Shown here: in pieces, positions 36,318 to 36,470 of the stretch | Position numbering within the stretch: position 1 is the stretch's first letter | Layout: the number at the start of each line of letters is the position of its first letter | Origin: JBDHWG01 sp046328525 | GTDB lineage: Bacteria; Chloroflexota; Anaerolineae; Epilineales; JAHCIE01 | Direction of reading: 5' to 3' | DNA length: 36,470 nt | Assembly: GCA_046328525.1 (NCBI GenBank) | Contig: JAXLWK010000018.1 | Span: 1 to 36,470, forward strand | Notes under the pieces: generated by a model | Told to the model about the DNA's origin: nothing | Seen by the model: the letters and a program-made list of their open reading frames with translations, nothing else | The model's database searches: none | Translations under genes and position numbers: made by a program

Positions 36318-36346
36318 TTGACCGCAGAGGAAGCTGTGTCTATAAA
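36318..36346 (+). promoter_or_regulatory. Sigma-70-like promoter of the DUF104 gene
   Basis: TTGACC (36318-36323), a 17-base spacer and TATAAA (36341-36346), 38 bases before the ATG at 36385. It starts 6 bases after the UPF0182 stop. Confidence 0.7.
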
Positions 36347-36384
36347 TAGGGTACCGCCGAGGAGTGCGAGTACCGGGAGGATTC

Positions 36385-36470
36385 ATGGCTCCGATACACG
36401 CGATATACGAAAAAGGGGTTCTGCGGCCGGTAGAGCCAATATCGTTGCCGGAAGGCGCGCAGGTTGAGGT
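36385..36470 (+). CDS. DUF104/AF2212-like antitoxin, partial at window end
   Basis: The visible 28 codons begin MAPIHAIYEKGVLRPVEPIS and continue LPEGAQVE, the strongly conserved start of DUF104 (AF2212-like) proteins, which are about 60-80 residues and usually act as antitoxins to a following PIN-domain RNase. GGGAGG lies 5 bases upstream of the ATG. The 3' end and any toxin gene are outside the window. Confidence 0.82.
   Translation, partial: MAPIHAIYEKGVLRPVEPISLPEGAQVE

Overview
The window looks like chromosomal DNA of an uncultured high-GC bacterium, most likely Chloroflexota (inference). The reasons are a lipoprotein solute-binding protein with a long Ala/Pro/Lys linker, an actinobacterial-type GlgM-GlgE-maltokinase operon beside a long UPF0182 membrane protein, many GTG/TTG starts, and several families of dispersed intergenic hairpin repeats. 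No rRNA, tRNA, CRISPR array, transposase or phage gene was recognised.

Layout: (1) 1-2.6 kb: an MFS exporter and a DUF4349 lipoprotein on the plus strand. (2) 2.7-7.1 kb, minus: an operon of a metallo-beta-lactamase-fold hydrolase and three membrane proteins resembling the proton-pumping arm of complex I/hydrogenase-4, without any redox subunit. (3) 7.2-8.7 kb: an FGGY sugar kinase, divergent from (4) 8.8-14.5 kb: a compact histidine-degradation operon, hutG-hutU-hutI-hutH. (5) 14.5-17.2 kb: a dispersed repeat, a DUF4258/DUF2283 toxin-antitoxin-like pair of lower GC, a Gfo/Idh/MocA oxidoreductase and a TIGR00027-type methyltransferase. (6) 17.2-20.6 kb, minus: a carbohydrate ABC importer (binding lipoprotein plus two permeases, no ATPase). 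(7) 21.1-23.5 kb, minus: a clearly lower-GC gene for a 796-residue protein joining a PD-(D/E)XK-like domain to a CDC48/FtsH-type AAA+ ATPase; it is the best candidate here for an undescribed system. (8) 23.6-24.7 kb: a YccF protein and a DUF433/DUF5615 toxin-antitoxin pair whose toxin is frameshifted. (9) 24.7-29.6 kb, minus: glgM, glgE and maltokinase, for alpha-glucan synthesis through maltose 1-phosphate. (10) 29.7-30.9 kb: an ABATE/CGNR zinc-finger regulator, divergent from a consensus sigma-70 promoter that drives a 10-codon leader ORF and a 59-residue membrane protein. (11) 31-33.1 kb, minus: a DUF2087/ArsR-like regulator and a prokaryotic glutamate-receptor-like ion channel with an altered selectivity filter. 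(12) 33.3-36.3 kb: a UPF0182 membrane protein behind a promoter that overlaps a perfect palindrome, then the start of a DUF104 antitoxin-like gene cut by the window edge.

Metabolically the set fits a heterotroph that imports and phosphorylates sugars, degrades histidine to glutamate and stores alpha-glucan. The lower-GC genes (DUF4258/DUF2283, the AAA+ gene and perhaps DUF433/DUF5615) look like mobile defence or toxin-antitoxin cargo set between housekeeping operons.
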